From Streptomyces sp. SAJ15 (GTDB lineage Bacteria; Actinomycetota; Actinomycetes; Streptomycetales; Streptomycetaceae), in assembly GCF_007595705.1 (NCBI RefSeq), contig NZ_NISY01000002.1, positions 1,015,810 to 1,079,809 of the forward strand: DNA of 64,000 bases, given 5' to 3'. A program made the translations under genes and the position numbers. Shown piece by piece: positions 8,845 through 21,852 of this stretch. Numbering within the stretch: position 1 is the stretch's first letter; every line of letters starts with the position of its first letter. Below the pieces are notes generated by a model, which worked only from the letters and a program-made list of their open reading frames with translations, was not told the DNA's origin and did not search any database.

Positions 8845-9945
8845 TCAGCGGGTGCCGACCGCCGCCCGCACGGCGCGGCGCGCCATCGCGCAGTCGTCGT
8901 GCAGCCGGCGCAGCAACAGCCGCTGCTCCTCGCCGGCCCCGACGCCGGCCGCGGGGGCCGGGTCGGTCATCGTGCGGTGCACCGCGCTCTCATAGGTGCG
9001 GATCTCCCGGGTCAACACCAGCATCAGGTTGACCAGGAAGGCGTCCCGCGACGCCGGGCCCCCGGCCTGCGCCAGGCTGCTGATCTCCCGCCGCGCCCCC
9101 GGAGCGTCCCCGAGCACCGTCCACAGGGTCGCCAGGTCGTACCCCGGGAGGTACCAGCCCGCGTGGTCCCAGTCGACCAGTGCCGCTCCCGCGGGGGAGA
9201 GCAGGATGTTGTTTAACAGGGCGTCGCCGTGACAGAACTCCCAGGGGCTCTGCCGCCCGGGCGCGTGCGCCAGCCCGTGCAGCAGCTTCTGCAGGTCCCC
9301 CATGTCCCGGTCGGTCAGCAGCCCCAGTTCGTGGTAGCGGGCCAGCCGGGCGGCGTAGTCGAGCGGAGCCTCGAAGCGGCCGGCCGGCGGCCGCCAGAGG
9401 TTGACCCGGCGGATCGCGCCGAGTGCCGCGCGGACGTCCGTCCGCGGTGGCGTCTCCACCGGATGCCGCTGGAGCGCCGCGACCCGGCCCGGCATCCGCT
9501 CGATGACCAGCGTGCAGTTGTCCGGATCCGCAGCGATCAGTCGTGGCACCCGCACCGGCGGGCGGTGCCGGACGAACGTGCGGTATGTCGCTATTTCCTG
9601 CTGGAACCTGACCGCCCAGGCGGGCGAGTGGTCCAGCAGGCACTTGGCGACCGCGGTGATCCGTCCGGTCGTGCCGATCAACAGTACGGACCGTCCGGTG
9701 CGTCGCAGCACCTGAACGGGGTTGAACTCGGGGCAGATCCGATGCACGGCCGCGATCGCTGTGCGCAGTTGCGCGCCTTGAGGGCCGGACAAGTCGAGTC
9801 TCCCGCTGAGCGGTTGAGGGATGAGGCCCTGGGCCCGCCGCGCCCGTCCGCCGTGGGTGGGGTCGAGATACGGCCCGCCGCCGGGGTGCTGGCGGTACGG
9901 CCGGGATGGGGCGGACACGGAGGACGATGCTGCGTACATGGGCAA
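8845..9945 (-). CDS. Aminoglycoside phosphotransferase (APH) family kinase
   Basis: A 366-residue protein with the APH/choline kinase fold. The catalytic loop [10 protein letters not shown] (Brenner-type HGD....N) and the metal-binding [14 protein letters not shown] motif are intact, so it is probably an active kinase. The N-terminal 40 residues are poorly conserved-looking and Pro/Arg-rich. TTG 9945 is spaced six bases from AAGGGA; ATG 9939 is the alternative. Family members phosphorylate antibiotics, sugars or other small molecules, so resistance cannot be assumed. It is divergent from the NsdA-like regulator gene at 10178, which may mark a functional pair, but the substrate is unknown. Confidence 0.85.
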   Translation of the reverse strand: MPMYAASSSVSAPSRPYRQHPGGGPYLDPTHGGRARRAQGLIPQPLSGRLDLSGPQGAQLRTAIAAVHRICPEFNPVQVLRRTGRSVLLIGTTGRITAVAKCLLDHSPAWAVRFQQEIATYRTFVRHRPPVRVPRLIAADPDNCTLVIERMPGRVAALQRHPVETPPRTDVRAALGAIRRVNLWRPPAGRFEAPLDYAARLARYHELGLLTDRDMGDLQKLLHGLAHAPGRQSPWEFCHGDALLNNILLSPAGAALVDWDHAGWYLPGYDLATLWTVLGDAPGARREISSLAQAGGPASRDAFLVNLMLVLTREIRTYESAVHRTMTDPAPAAGVGAGEEQRLLLRRLHDDCAMARRAVRAAVGTR

Positions 9946-10086
9946 TACAGATCCCTTCGTGTTCCGACGAATCGCCTGCGCCGTCCCGGCCCCGGTGGGC
10001 GCGGCCGCACCCTGGGGAATGCGGTCCGTCCGCCGGGCCGGGATGGCGCGTTCCTACACCACACCCACCGGCGGGTGGCACACCAT

Positions 10087-10116
10087 CTGGCGAACCCTGG
10101 CGAACCCTGGCGAATG
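10087..10116. repeat. Short tandem repeat, 10-bp unit
   Basis: CTGGCGAACC occurs at 10087-10096 and 10097-10106, followed by a third partial copy CTGGCGAA. It lies in the divergent promoter region between the phosphotransferase and regulator genes. The 10-bp period would put the copies on the same helix face. Confidence 0.6.
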
Positions 10117-10177
10117 CTCGCGGTGGCTGCCGGGACCCCGTTAGTGTCAAGACAGCCGAGGAACCTGGGGGCTTGAC

Positions 10178-11653
10178 GTGACGAGGGAACCCAACACCCG
10201 ACTTGCGGACCTGTTCGGCCTCGCCGGATGGTCCAAGGGTGAACTCGCGAGGCTCGTGAACCGGAAGGCGGCGGCCATGGGCCATCCGCAGCTGGCGACC
10301 GACACCTCTCGGGTCCGGCGCTGGATCGACACCGGCGAGACGCCGCGCGACCCCGTGCCGAAGGTCTTGGCAGCCCTGTTCACCGAGCGTCTCGGTCGTG
10401 TCGTGACCATCGAGGATCTCGGCTTCGGGCGACATGGGCGCGTGGGGCGGGGTAAGTCCGGCGACGGGCTGCCCTACGCGTCGGATCGTATCGCCGCGGT
10501 CCTCACCGAATTCACGGGAATGGACCTTATGTTCAACCGACGCGGCTTGGTGGGCGCGGGCGCCGCGCTCGCCGCAGGATCCGCCATCAGCAACGCCATG
10601 CAGGACTGGCTGCGCACCGACCCCAACCTCGCCACCGACGCCCCACGGACCACCGACCCCCTCTCCCTCGACCAGGCCGGCTACGACCGCTACGAGGCGG
10701 CGCCCGTCGGCTCCGACGAGGTCGTCGCGCTGGAGAACTCCGTCGAGATCTTCCGCGCCTGGGACGCCCAGCGCGGCGGCGGACTCCAGCGCAAGGCCGT
10801 CGTGGGCCAGCTCAACGAGGTGGGCGGCATGCTCTCCTACCGCCACCCCGAGCACCTGCAGCGCAGGCTGTGGGGGGTGGCGGCCAACCTCGCCGTGCTG
10901 GCGGGCTGGATGTCCCACGACGTGGGCCTGGAGCCGACCGCCCAGAAGTACTTCATCATCGCCGCGCACGCGGCCCGCGAGGGCGGCGACCGGCCGCGGG
11001 CCAGCGAGGCGCTGTCCCGCTGCGCCCGGCAGATGGTCCATCTGGGCCGTCCCCAGGAGGCCCTGGACCTGATGCAGCTGGCGAAGTCCGGCGCGGGCGA
11101 GGAGACACTGCCGCGCACCCGCGCCATGTTCTGCACCATCGAGGCGTGGGCGCAGGCGTCCATGGGCCACGGCCAGGCGGTGCGTCGCACCCTGGGCGAG
11201 GCGGAGGAGCTGTTCGTGTCCGACCGCGGCGACGTGCCCCCGCCGAGCTGGATGCAGCTGTTCAACGAGGCCGATCTGCACGGCATGCAGGGGCTGGTCT
11301 ACCGCACCCTGGCGGAGCACGAGCCCGGCTCCGCGGTCATCGCCCAGCGGCACGCCAAGGAGGCCCTGGACATGCGGGAGAAGGGCCGTCAGCGGTCCAC
11401 CATCTTCGACCACATCTCCATCGCCTCGGCGTGCTTCATCGACGACGACCCGGAGCAGGCCGACACCTACGCGCGGATGGCCCTCCTCTCGATCCGGGAC
11501 AACTCCTCGCACCGGACGTGGGACCGGCTACGGGAGATGTACCGACTCACCGGCCAGTACGCCGGCAACGAGCGGATCAGGGAGCTGCGTGAGGAGATCT
11601 CGCAGGCCATGCCGTCCAAGGGGGTCAACAAGGGCGGTAGCGCGTCCGTGTAG
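10178..11653 (+). CDS. NsdA/NsdB-like developmental regulator
   Basis: A 491-residue protein starting at GTG 10178. The N-terminus (about residues 15-75) is an XRE-like helix-turn-helix with the GWSKGELARLVNRKA and TSRVRRWIDTGETPRDPVP (DNA-binding half) segments typical of the Streptomyces NsdA group. A hydrophobic, Gly/Ala-rich stretch follows around residue 125, then a TPR-like helical region with the family motif GLEPTAQKYF and HLGRPQEALDLM. NsdA in S. coelicolor is a negative regulator of sporulation and antibiotic production; this is family knowledge, and this copy may be a paralogue with another role. It is monocistronic, followed by a tight hairpin. Confidence 0.75.
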   Translation: MTREPNTRLADLFGLAGWSKGELARLVNRKAAAMGHPQLATDTSRVRRWIDTGETPRDPVPKVLAALFTERLGRVVTIEDLGFGRHGRVGRGKSGDGLPYASDRIAAVLTEFTGMDLMFNRRGLVGAGAALAAGSAISNAMQDWLRTDPNLATDAPRTTDPLSLDQAGYDRYEAAPVGSDEVVALENSVEIFRAWDAQRGGGLQRKAVVGQLNEVGGMLSYRHPEHLQRRLWGVAANLAVLAGWMSHDVGLEPTAQKYFIIAAHAAREGGDRPRASEALSRCARQMVHLGRPQEALDLMQLAKSGAGEETLPRTRAMFCTIEAWAQASMGHGQAVRRTLGEAEELFVSDRGDVPPPSWMQLFNEADLHGMQGLVYRTLAEHEPGSAVIAQRHAKEALDMREKGRQRSTIFDHISIASACFIDDDPEQADTYARMALLSIRDNSSHRTWDRLREMYRLTGQYAGNERIRELREEISQAMPSKGVNKGGSASV

Positions 11654-11656
11654 CCC

Positions 11657-11682
11657 ACGTCCCGGCGCTGGCGCCGGGACGT
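11657..11682 (+). terminator. Compact hairpin after the NsdA-like gene
   Basis: ACGTCCCGGCGC (11657-11668) and its exact complement at 11671-11682 are separated by only two bases, so in practice an 11-bp stem with a 4-nt loop forms. It begins four bases after the stop codon. Confidence 0.75.
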
Positions 11683-11991
11683 CGGGTAACGGGTCTCTCA
11701 CATCGACCACATCGACCACGTCGACGCGGGGTCAACCACGCCGTTGATCCACCACGCCGTAGGAGTCCGGCACCTCAGGGCGTCAGCCATGGTGGCGGGA
11801 TCCGTCGCGGTGAGGGGATCGGTCCCGGCTCGGGTGACGGCTCGGGTGACGGCTTGGGAGATGGTTCGCGGGGTCACGATGTCCCCGGCCACCGTGTCCC
11901 CGGCACGGGGTCACGACGGCACGGTGTCACCACGGTCCGCGGTGGGCGGTCATGAGGTGGCGGCTGCGAGGTGACCGCTGCGTGGTGACGG
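11683..11991. repeat. Intergenic spacer with short direct repeats, no gene
   Basis: This spacer between convergent genes contains ATCGACCAC twice (11702-11719) and CTCGGGTGACGG twice (11829-11852), plus many degenerate GGTGACGG and GTGTCCCCGG copies towards the 3' side. Open frames of 64 and 76 codons are present but lack a ribosome binding site and consist of the translated repeats. Confidence 0.5.
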
Positions 11992-13476
11992 CTATGAGGT
12001 CACCCTGGCGATCAACACGCATGCGTCGTCCTCGCGCTCCTCGTCGCCGAACGCCTCCGCCACCGCGCGGACGCACTCCTGGGCACTCCGTGCCGCGGTG
12101 AGCCGTGGCGCGAGCTCCAGCAGCCGCTCGGCGCCCGCGTCCGCGTTCCGATCCGCACCGCGGGGCGTGAGCCCGTCGGTGCGCAGCACCAGCAGGTCGC
12201 CCGGTTCCAGCTGCTCGCTGGTCTGGGCGTAGACGGCACCGGAGGCGGCACTGAGCAGCACGCCCTCCGGTGGCCGTAGGGCACGTCCCGTCCCGCCGCG
12301 GAAGAGCAGCGGGGCGGGGCGTCCCGCCTGAGCCCAGGTGAAGGTGCGCGTCGTCGCCTCGTAGGCCCCGCAGAGGGCGCTGCCGAGGGCGGTCTGGGAG
12401 GAGTCCAGCAGCCGGTTGAGGTGGCCCATCAGGGCGCCCGGCTCGACGCCGGCCATCGCCATCCCGCGCAGCGCCCCCAGCAGCATCGCCATGCCGGTCG
12501 TCTCGGCCGCGCCGTGGCCGGTGAGGTCGCCGACGGAGAGCAGGGTCCGCCCGTCGGGCAGGTGCAGCGCGTCATACCAGTCGCCGCTGATCAGGGCGCC
12601 GGTGGCGGACGGGAGGTAGTGGGCGGCGAGGTCCAGCGCGGGGGCGTCGTCGTGCGGGAACCGCAGGGAGCCGCGCCACGGCGGGAGCACGGCCTCCCGC
12701 GGCTCGACCGCAAGCCGGTGCTCGGTGCGCACGAGGTGCCGCTGGCGCTGCAGCGAGTCACGGGTCTCGCGCAACGCCCGCTGGCTCCGGCGCAGTTCGC
12801 TGACGTCCCGCAGCACGGCCCACATGGAGGCGGTGCTGTCGTCGGCGTCGAGCACGGGCTCGCCCACCATGTGCACCATGCGCACCAGCCCGTCGGGGCG
12901 CACGATCCGGAACTCGCCGTCGATGGGCTTGCCGTCCACCAGGCAGCCGGTGACCAGGTCGGTGAGGAGGGGCTGGTCGTCGGGGTGCAGCGAGCCGGGG
13001 AGCTCGTCGAGGGTGAGCCCGCCCTCCTCGGGGGAGCGGCCGAACATCCGGCACAGCTCCTCGGACCAGGCCACCTCGTCGGTGAGGAAGTTCCACTCGG
13101 CGCTGCCGACCCGGCCGAGCGGCGCGCCCTGCTCCGCGAGCCGGCCCGGCTCGGTCGTGGGCGCCGTGAGATCGCTGGCTCCGTCCCGGTCCGGTGCGGC
13201 GCCCGACCCGTCCTCGGTCAGCTCCGTCGGGAGCCCCTCGCGCAGCTGCCCGAGATGCCGGCCCAGGTCGTCGAGCTGGTGCACCGCGAGATCACACAGG
13301 GCTCGCCGCCAACGCAGCCGCGGGTCGTCCAGGCGGTCGACGCCCACGGTCGCCGTGGAGCGGCGGACGGCGTCGACGCCTCCGCGCAGCCGCCGGGTCT
13401 GCGAGATGAGCGCGTCGACCCTGCCCCGTTCAGGGGGCTGGGCGGCGGGATGGTCCGCAGATCGAGGGGACGGCAT
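11992..13476 (-). CDS. PAS-domain PP2C-type (SpoIIE) serine phosphatase
   Basis: A 494-residue cytoplasmic signalling protein. Residues of about 115-250 form a PAS/PAC domain (EWNFLTDEVAWSEELCRMFG, then DGEFRIVRPDG). A short coiled region with repeated Arg/Glu links it to a C-terminal SpoIIE/RsbU-type PP2C domain with the metal-binding SGDWYDALHLPDGR and VGDLTGHG motifs and a late DDACVL motif (the usual DD of the family). Such Streptomyces phosphatases dephosphorylate anti-sigma-factor antagonists in response to a small-molecule or redox signal bound by PAS. No anti-sigma or antagonist gene is adjacent, so the target is encoded elsewhere. The gene is divergent from the helical-repeat gene at 13788. 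Confidence 0.88.
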   Translation of the reverse strand: MPSPRSADHPAAQPPERGRVDALISQTRRLRGGVDAVRRSTATVGVDRLDDPRLRWRRALCDLAVHQLDDLGRHLGQLREGLPTELTEDGSGAAPDRDGASDLTAPTTEPGRLAEQGAPLGRVGSAEWNFLTDEVAWSEELCRMFGRSPEEGGLTLDELPGSLHPDDQPLLTDLVTGCLVDGKPIDGEFRIVRPDGLVRMVHMVGEPVLDADDSTASMWAVLRDVSELRRSQRALRETRDSLQRQRHLVRTEHRLAVEPREAVLPPWRGSLRFPHDDAPALDLAAHYLPSATGALISGDWYDALHLPDGRTLLSVGDLTGHGAAETTGMAMLLGALRGMAMAGVEPGALMGHLNRLLDSSQTALGSALCGAYEATTRTFTWAQAGRPAPLLFRGGTGRALRPPEGVLLSAASGAVYAQTSEQLEPGDLLVLRTDGLTPRGADRNADAGAERLLELAPRLTAARSAQECVRAVAEAFGDEEREDDACVLIARVTS

Positions 13477-13787
13477 GACGTACTCCGATACAGGCGCGGC
13501 GCCGGCTGGTCTGAGGGACGGGACCGGTTACGACTGTTGCACAGGCTGCGACATCACGTAAGGGATTCCGCAATACCCGATACGGTGGTGCTCCTGGTAT
13601 ATGCCATCGGCCTCTCCCTGGCATATCGGTCGCGCCCCTGCGGAGCGGGCCCTTCCGGTAGGCTGCGGCGCCTCGGGAAAACCGCAGCCATGCCGTTCAT
13701 CGGGCATACACGGCCGGACACCGGCAAGAATGGCGGTCGACGGAAATCCCGTTGCCACCCCAATACCCCGCACCGGATGCTGACCTC
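13477..13787. promoter_or_regulatory. Divergent intergenic region with an inverted repeat
   Basis: This 311-bp region separates two divergent genes and is less GC-rich than its surroundings. ATATGCCA (13599-13606) and TGGCATAT (13619-13626) form an inverted repeat with a 12-bp spacer, a plausible regulator site. A further GGCATA occurs near 13705. No coding sequence is seen. Confidence 0.4.
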
Positions 13788-15338
13788 ATGTTCGATCCAG
13801 ACATAGCGCCCAGCGGCACGCTGCTCGGCCTCCTGCAGAGAGGCCGTGGCGACGGGACCCTGCACGCCCTCGCGGCGCCGCGGGCCGAGGCGCTCGCGGC
13901 GCTGCACCACTGTGTGCTGCGTGATCCCCGCCGCGACTGGCAGGTCGAGAACCGCTCGCTCTACTACGCGCGCCTCTGCCTGGATCTCCAATGTGACCTC
14001 GGCGAAATCGAACAGCACCTTTTTCACCCCGACGATCTCCTGGACGACGCGGAGGAGCGCACCGGCCTGGCCCTGTCCGTCCTCGGACACCTCGCCTCCT
14101 ACGGGCGGGACGACGCCCTGCTGCTGCTCCGCCGCTACGCGGCCTCCGGGACCAACTGGACCTGGGCGCTGGACGAGCTGGCGCTCCGCGACGACGACGG
14201 CGGGCTGCGCGGTCTCGCCCCGGCGATCCTGGGCCGGTTCCCCGCCTCACCCGAGGGCGACGCCGAGCTCGCCGCCGCGGTGCGCGGCGCGTACGAGCCC
14301 CGGCCCTGGCGGCTGTGGGCGGACGATCCGCAGCTCGGCGCCCGGGTGCGCGCCGCCCAGGAGCGCGGCGCCTTCGACCGCTGGCAGCGCCAGCTGCGGC
14401 CCACCGGCCCGCGCCCGGGCTGGAGCGTTCGCGACGTGCTGCGATGGGCCCAAGGGGAGCAGGACGCGCTCGACGCGCTCCCCGGCGCGCGCCGACACGA
14501 CGCCGCGGCGCGCTGCCTGGCCGCCGTCGCCGGCCCGGAGGACCGCCCCGAACTGCTCGCCGCCGCCGCGGGCGCCCCGGACGCCGCCCGCGCGGCGGCC
14601 CTGCGCCACCTGGCGGAGACCGGCGACCCCGAGGTCCTCGATCTGATCGAGGCCGCCGTCACCGGCTTCGTCCCCGTGCGGGCCGCCCGCACCGGCGTCC
14701 CCGGCTCCGCGCCGGAGTCGCCCGCCGAGCCCCTGCGGCAGCGGGGCGACGACCTCGCCCTTGAGGTGTCGTCGCCGGTCATCGGCCCGACCTCGCCGCT
14801 GGTCGCCGAGGCCGCCCTCGCCGCCTTCTCCCGGATGCGCAGCGTCGCGGCCCTGGACCGGGCCCGCGTCTGGGCGCCCCGACCGGACGCCCTCGGCGAG
14901 GCGGCCGCGGCGATGCTGGCTTGCCGCGGCGGACAGTACGACGCGAGCCTCGTGCTCGCCGCACTGCGCCGGACCGTGCGCGCCGAGGGGCCCGACGCCC
15001 GCGTGCTGTGGACGCTCGTCGACGGCGCCGGCCGCCTCGCCATCGGCTGCGCCGCTCCCGTGCTGCGGCACATCTACCGCGAGACCTCGTCCTCCCATCT
15101 GCGCGGCCGCGCCGCCCACGCGCTGGCCGCCACCGATCCCTCCTTCGCCGCCGGCTTCGCCGTCGAGTGCCTGTGGGACTGCGAGGAGAGCACCCGCGAA
15201 CTCGCCGCCCGCCATGCCGCCACCGCCGACGACCGCGTGGTCACCCAACTCCGCCGGCTGGCCACCGACCCGGCCGAGGAGGCCGAGGTCCAGACCGCGG
15301 TCCGCAGCCGCTTCGGCCCCGACACCACGTCGGTCTGA
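13788..15338 (+). CDS. Helical-repeat (HEAT-like) protein of unknown function
   Basis: A 516-residue protein, starting at ATG 13788. It is built of Ala/Leu-rich helix pairs, for example AALRHLAETGDPEVLDLIEA, and a C-terminal RGRAAHALAATDP unit, consistent with HEAT or armadillo repeats that act as protein-binding scaffolds. There is no signal peptide, no membrane segment and no recognisable catalytic motif. I do not recognise a specific family. It stands alone; downstream lies a repeat-rich stretch and a possible remnant of another helical gene. Confidence 0.7.
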   Translation: MFDPDIAPSGTLLGLLQRGRGDGTLHALAAPRAEALAALHHCVLRDPRRDWQVENRSLYYARLCLDLQCDLGEIEQHLFHPDDLLDDAEERTGLALSVLGHLASYGRDDALLLLRRYAASGTNWTWALDELALRDDDGGLRGLAPAILGRFPASPEGDAELAAAVRGAYEPRPWRLWADDPQLGARVRAAQERGAFDRWQRQLRPTGPRPGWSVRDVLRWAQGEQDALDALPGARRHDAAARCLAAVAGPEDRPELLAAAAGAPDAARAAALRHLAETGDPEVLDLIEAAVTGFVPVRAARTGVPGSAPESPAEPLRQRGDDLALEVSSPVIGPTSPLVAEAALAAFSRMRSVAALDRARVWAPRPDALGEAAAAMLACRGGQYDASLVLAALRRTVRAEGPDARVLWTLVDGAGRLAIGCAAPVLRHIYRETSSSHLRGRAAHALAATDPSFAAGFAVECLWDCEESTRELAARHAATADDRVVTQLRRLATDPAEEAEVQTAVRSRFGPDTTSV

Positions 15339-15340
15339 CG

Positions 15341-15546
15341 CGAGGCCCGAGGCCCGAGGCCCGAGGTCCGAGCACTGGCCGTCCGAGGCCCGAGGGCCGA
15401 GCACCGGCTGTCCGAGGCCCGAGGGCCGCTGCCCAGCGCCGAGTCCTGAGGCGCGGGACCGGGGACGCACCCCCGGAGGCCGTGGATCCCGGGCCCGAGC
15501 GCCGAGGCCCGAGCGCCGAGTCCTGAGCCGCGGGACCGGGGACGCA
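15341..15546. repeat. Degenerate GAGGCCC repeats and two 34-bp direct repeats
   Basis: Starting two bases after the stop codon at 15338, the 7-bp unit GAGGCCC or CGAGGCC recurs many times. Larger copies are embedded: 15436-15469 and 15513-15546 are 34-bp repeats differing at one base. The organisation suggests local slippage or duplication, not a gene. Confidence 0.75.
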
Positions 15547-15710
15547 GTCGTCGACCGCTGCATCGACCTGCTGCGGGGCTGCTCTCCCTCGCCGCCGCGG
15601 AGGCCCGCCACCGCCTCCCGCGCACCGATCACCTCCTCGACGACCGGGTCCGGCGCGCGACGGAGGAGGCCCTCGCGGCCGTGGAGGGCGCCCGCTCGTA
15701 CGACCGTCGC
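15547..15710 (+). pseudogene. Possible remnant of a helical-repeat coding sequence
   Basis: Directly after the repeats, one frame reads [11 protein letters not shown] and, one frame over, the next bases read [20 protein letters not shown] and then an Ala/Glu-rich helix ending AVEGA (about 15588-15695). The composition resembles real Streptomyces coding sequence, but no start codon or single frame joins the parts. It may be a decayed gene end. From here to 15941 I see nothing else. Confidence 0.3.
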
Positions 15711-15941
15711 GGCGTAGGGGCGTGCCGGCGGAAGCCGTCCGGCGTCCCGTCGTGGCTCAGGGCCGGGCCGCGCGCTCGGGCCGGCGTTCCGCCGTCGGCC
15801 TGCCGTCGTCGGCGTGCCGACGCTCACCCGCGTCGCCCGTGTCCCGCGGCCCGATCTCCGTCGCCTTCGCCCCGCCGTTCCCTGTACCGCCGCCCGTCGC
15901 CGTCCTCCCATATCGGGACATTCCGCTGCGACAATGGCGGG

Positions 15942-19580
<3,639 letters not shown>

Positions 19581-19906
19581 CCCTGGGCGGCCCGTTTCCC
19601 GAGCCGGGACGGCCGGTTTCCGACCCGGGCCCGGCCTTGCGGCCGACCTGGGCCCCGCCGGGGCGCGCTCCCGCCCGGGCCCGGCCGGGGTCACGCTCCG
19701 GCCCGGGCGGGTGTTCCCCGGGTCCGGCCGTCGCGCCCCGACCTGGGCCCCGCCGTCGCGCTCCGGCCCCGGGTCCGGCGGGGCGGGGCTCCGACCCGGG
19801 CCGTGCGGCGGCCGATACCCGTGCAGCCGAGTGCTGCCTGCGCCTGGCCGCCGACCGCGTTTCCAGGCCGGCGCCCGGAGGCTCAGCGGCCCTCCGGGTG
19901 ACCGGC
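19581..19906. repeat. Repeat-rich spacer between convergent oxoprolinase genes
   Basis: A 326-bp stretch of almost pure G and C. An 18-bp sequence beginning CCGACCTGGGCCCC occurs at 19643-19660 and again at 19738-19755, and CGCTCCGGCCC-type units recur. Many GGGCCC and CCCGGG elements could form hairpins that terminate both transcripts. No gene is supported. Confidence 0.55.
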
Positions 19907-20782
19907 TCATCGGCCGTACGGGCGACGCGGGACGAAGCGGAGCGGGGTGCCGGGCACCGCCTGCGCCGCGGCCGCGAGCCAGGGCTCGGGGACGACGCCG
20001 ACCACCGGGTAGCCGCCGGTCGTCGGATGGTCGGCGAGGAAGAGCACCGGGCGGCCGGCGGGTGGCACCTGGAGCGCGCCAAGCACCATGCCCTCGCTGG
20101 GCAGCTCCCCGTCCCGGGCCCGCTCCAGCGCCGGTCCCTCGGTGCGCAGTCCGATGCGGTTGCTGGCCGCCGAGACGCGGAAGTCCCCGGTCGCCAGGGT
20201 GCGCAGGCCCCGCGCGGTGAACCAGTCGTCGCGCGGCCCGAGGAGCACCGGGAGCACCAGCTCCGGCGCCGGTCCGGCACCGGCGGCCGCGTCCACCGCC
20301 GGCGGCGGGCCGTGGGCGGCGCCGAGCCGCAGCACGGCGCCGTCGGCCAGGGGAGCGGGCCCCAGACCGGAGAGCAGATCGGTGGCGCGGCTGCCCAGCA
20401 CCGGTTCCACGTCGATCCCGCCGCCGAACGCGAGATAGCCGCGTACGCCGTGGATGGCCGGGCCCACCTCCAGCACCGCGCCGGCGGGCACCCGGAACGC
20501 CGCGCCCCACGGCGCGGGGCGGCCGTCGACGGTGACCGCGCAGGCGGCGCCGGTGACGGCCGCCGTGACCGCGCGGCGCACCCGTAGCGCACAGCCGGTC
20601 AGCGTGGTCTCCAGGGTGGCGGCCCGCTCGGGGTTTCCGACCAGCCGGTTGGCCAGTCGGTGCGCGGGCAGGTCGAGCGCGCCGGAGCGCGGCACGCCCA
20701 GGTGCGCGTGGCCGGCCCGGCCCAGGTCCTGGACGGTGGTCAGGGCACCCGCCCGCACCACCGCGAAGGCGCTGTCCGTCAC
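19907..20782 (-). CDS. pxpC: 5-oxoprolinase subunit PxpC
   Basis: A 291-residue protein of the biotin-dependent carboxyltransferase/KipA (CT_A_B) family. It shows the VVRAGALTTVQDLGRAG start, GVPRSGALD motif, RGYLAFGGGIDV segment and the SNRIGLR motif expected for PxpC. With PxpA and PxpB it forms the ATP-dependent bacterial 5-oxoprolinase that converts 5-oxoproline to glutamate. The GTG start overlaps the pxpB stop in a GTGA sequence (20779-20782), indicating translational coupling. It is the last gene of the operon. Confidence 0.93.
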   Translation of the reverse strand: MTDSAFAVVRAGALTTVQDLGRAGHAHLGVPRSGALDLPAHRLANRLVGNPERAATLETTLTGCALRVRRAVTAAVTGAACAVTVDGRPAPWGAAFRVPAGAVLEVGPAIHGVRGYLAFGGGIDVEPVLGSRATDLLSGLGPAPLADGAVLRLGAAHGPPPAVDAAAGAGPAPELVLPVLLGPRDDWFTARGLRTLATGDFRVSAASNRIGLRTEGPALERARDGELPSEGMVLGALQVPPAGRPVLFLADHPTTGGYPVVGVVPEPWLAAAAQAVPGTPLRFVPRRPYGR

Positions 20783-21852
20783 TTCGCCCGCGCTCCCTTC
20801 CGGGTCCTCGGCGGCTCCGTCCCGAGGGCCCGCGCGGCGTCGACCGCGTCCTCCGGGTCTCCGGTGGCCTCGCGGCCTTCGACGTTCTCAGGGACATCGG
20901 CGCCCCCGCGCGGCACGAAGCGCACGCGGGTGCCGGGAGAGAGGAGGGCCGCCGGGGTCCGCGCGGTGTCCCACAGCACCGCGTCCGTGGTGCCGATCAG
21001 CTGCCAGCCGCCGGGGGACGAGCGCGGATAGACGCCGGTGTAGGGGCCGGCCAGAGCGACCGAGCCGGCCGGCACCCGGGTCCTGGGCGTGTCCCGGCGC
21101 GGCACATGGAGCTCGCGCGGGAGGCCGGTGAGGTAGCCGAAGCCCGGCGCGAAGCCACAGAAGGCCACCCGGAACTCGGTGGCCGCGTGGATCCGTGCCA
21201 CCTCCTCGGGCGCCACCCCCCACACCGCGGCGACGTCGGCCAGGTCGGGGCCGTCGTAGCGGACCGGGATCTCCAGGGTGGGGCCGTGGTCGCGGGCGAG
21301 CGGCGGGACGCGCCACTCGGCCACCTCGGCGGCGAGCCGGGCCGGCTCCGCGACCCCGTCGAGCAGCACGGTGCGCGCCGCCGGGACGACGACGCGCACG
21401 GGCGGCAGTTCACGCGCCTCCGCGCGGCGCAGCACTTCGGCGTGGAGCGCCTCGGCCGCCTCGGGTCCGTCCGCACCCTCGGCCGGTTCCACCTCCAGCA
21501 GCAGCGCGTGCTCGCCGATCGGCAGACCGCGCACCCGGATCTCCGGCGCACCGGGGGATCGCGGGGACGCGACAGCCTCCGCGTTCGCCGCGCGGTCCCC
21601 CAGGCCACCGGGCACCGTACGGACGCCCACGGGCGGCCGGGCGTCGCGGCCCGCGCGGGCGTCGCCCATGGCGGGGGTGTCGCCCACGGTCTCGCGTGCC
21701 GCGCGGGCGTCGCCTACGGCGGGAGCCTCGCCTACGGCCTCGCATGCCACGTCGGCCTCGCCTACGGCGGCGGCCTCGCCCGCGGCGGAGACGTCGCGTA
21801 GGGCGGGGGCGGTGGCCGTCGGTGCACCGGGGCCGGGGGCCGCGCCGGTCAC
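20779..21852 (-). CDS. pxpB: 5-oxoprolinase subunit PxpB with unusual N-terminal extension
   Basis: The conserved PxpB (KipI/CT_C_D) domain runs from about residue 105 to the end: IGEHALLLEVE, EIPVRYDGPDLADVA, then the family signature FCGFAPGFGYLTGLP and GSVALAGPYTGVYP. This subunit belongs to the PxpABC 5-oxoprolinase. Start GTG 21852 overlaps the pxpA stop (GTGA), but it leaves about 104 extra residues that are Ala/Glu/Asp/Gly-rich and built of imperfect repeats such as GEAPAVGDARA. Normal PxpB proteins begin almost directly with the domain. Either this is a lineage-specific disordered extension or translation starts later, for instance at GTG codons near 21600. Confidence 0.88.
   Translation of the reverse strand: MTGAAPGPGAPTATAPALRDVSAAGEAAAVGEADVACEAVGEAPAVGDARAARETVGDTPAMGDARAGRDARPPVGVRTVPGGLGDRAANAEAVASPRSPGAPEIRVRGLPIGEHALLLEVEPAEGADGPEAAEALHAEVLRRAEARELPPVRVVVPAARTVLLDGVAEPARLAAEVAEWRVPPLARDHGPTLEIPVRYDGPDLADVAAVWGVAPEEVARIHAATEFRVAFCGFAPGFGYLTGLPRELHVPRRDTPRTRVPAGSVALAGPYTGVYPRSSPGGWQLIGTTDAVLWDTARTPAALLSPGTRVRFVPRGGADVPENVEGREATGDPEDAVDAARALGTEPPRTRKGARAK

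Noticed and set aside
11698..11974. Small open frames of 64 and 76 codons in the spacer after the NsdA-like gene
   Set aside because: They translate short DNA repeats and have no ribosome binding site.
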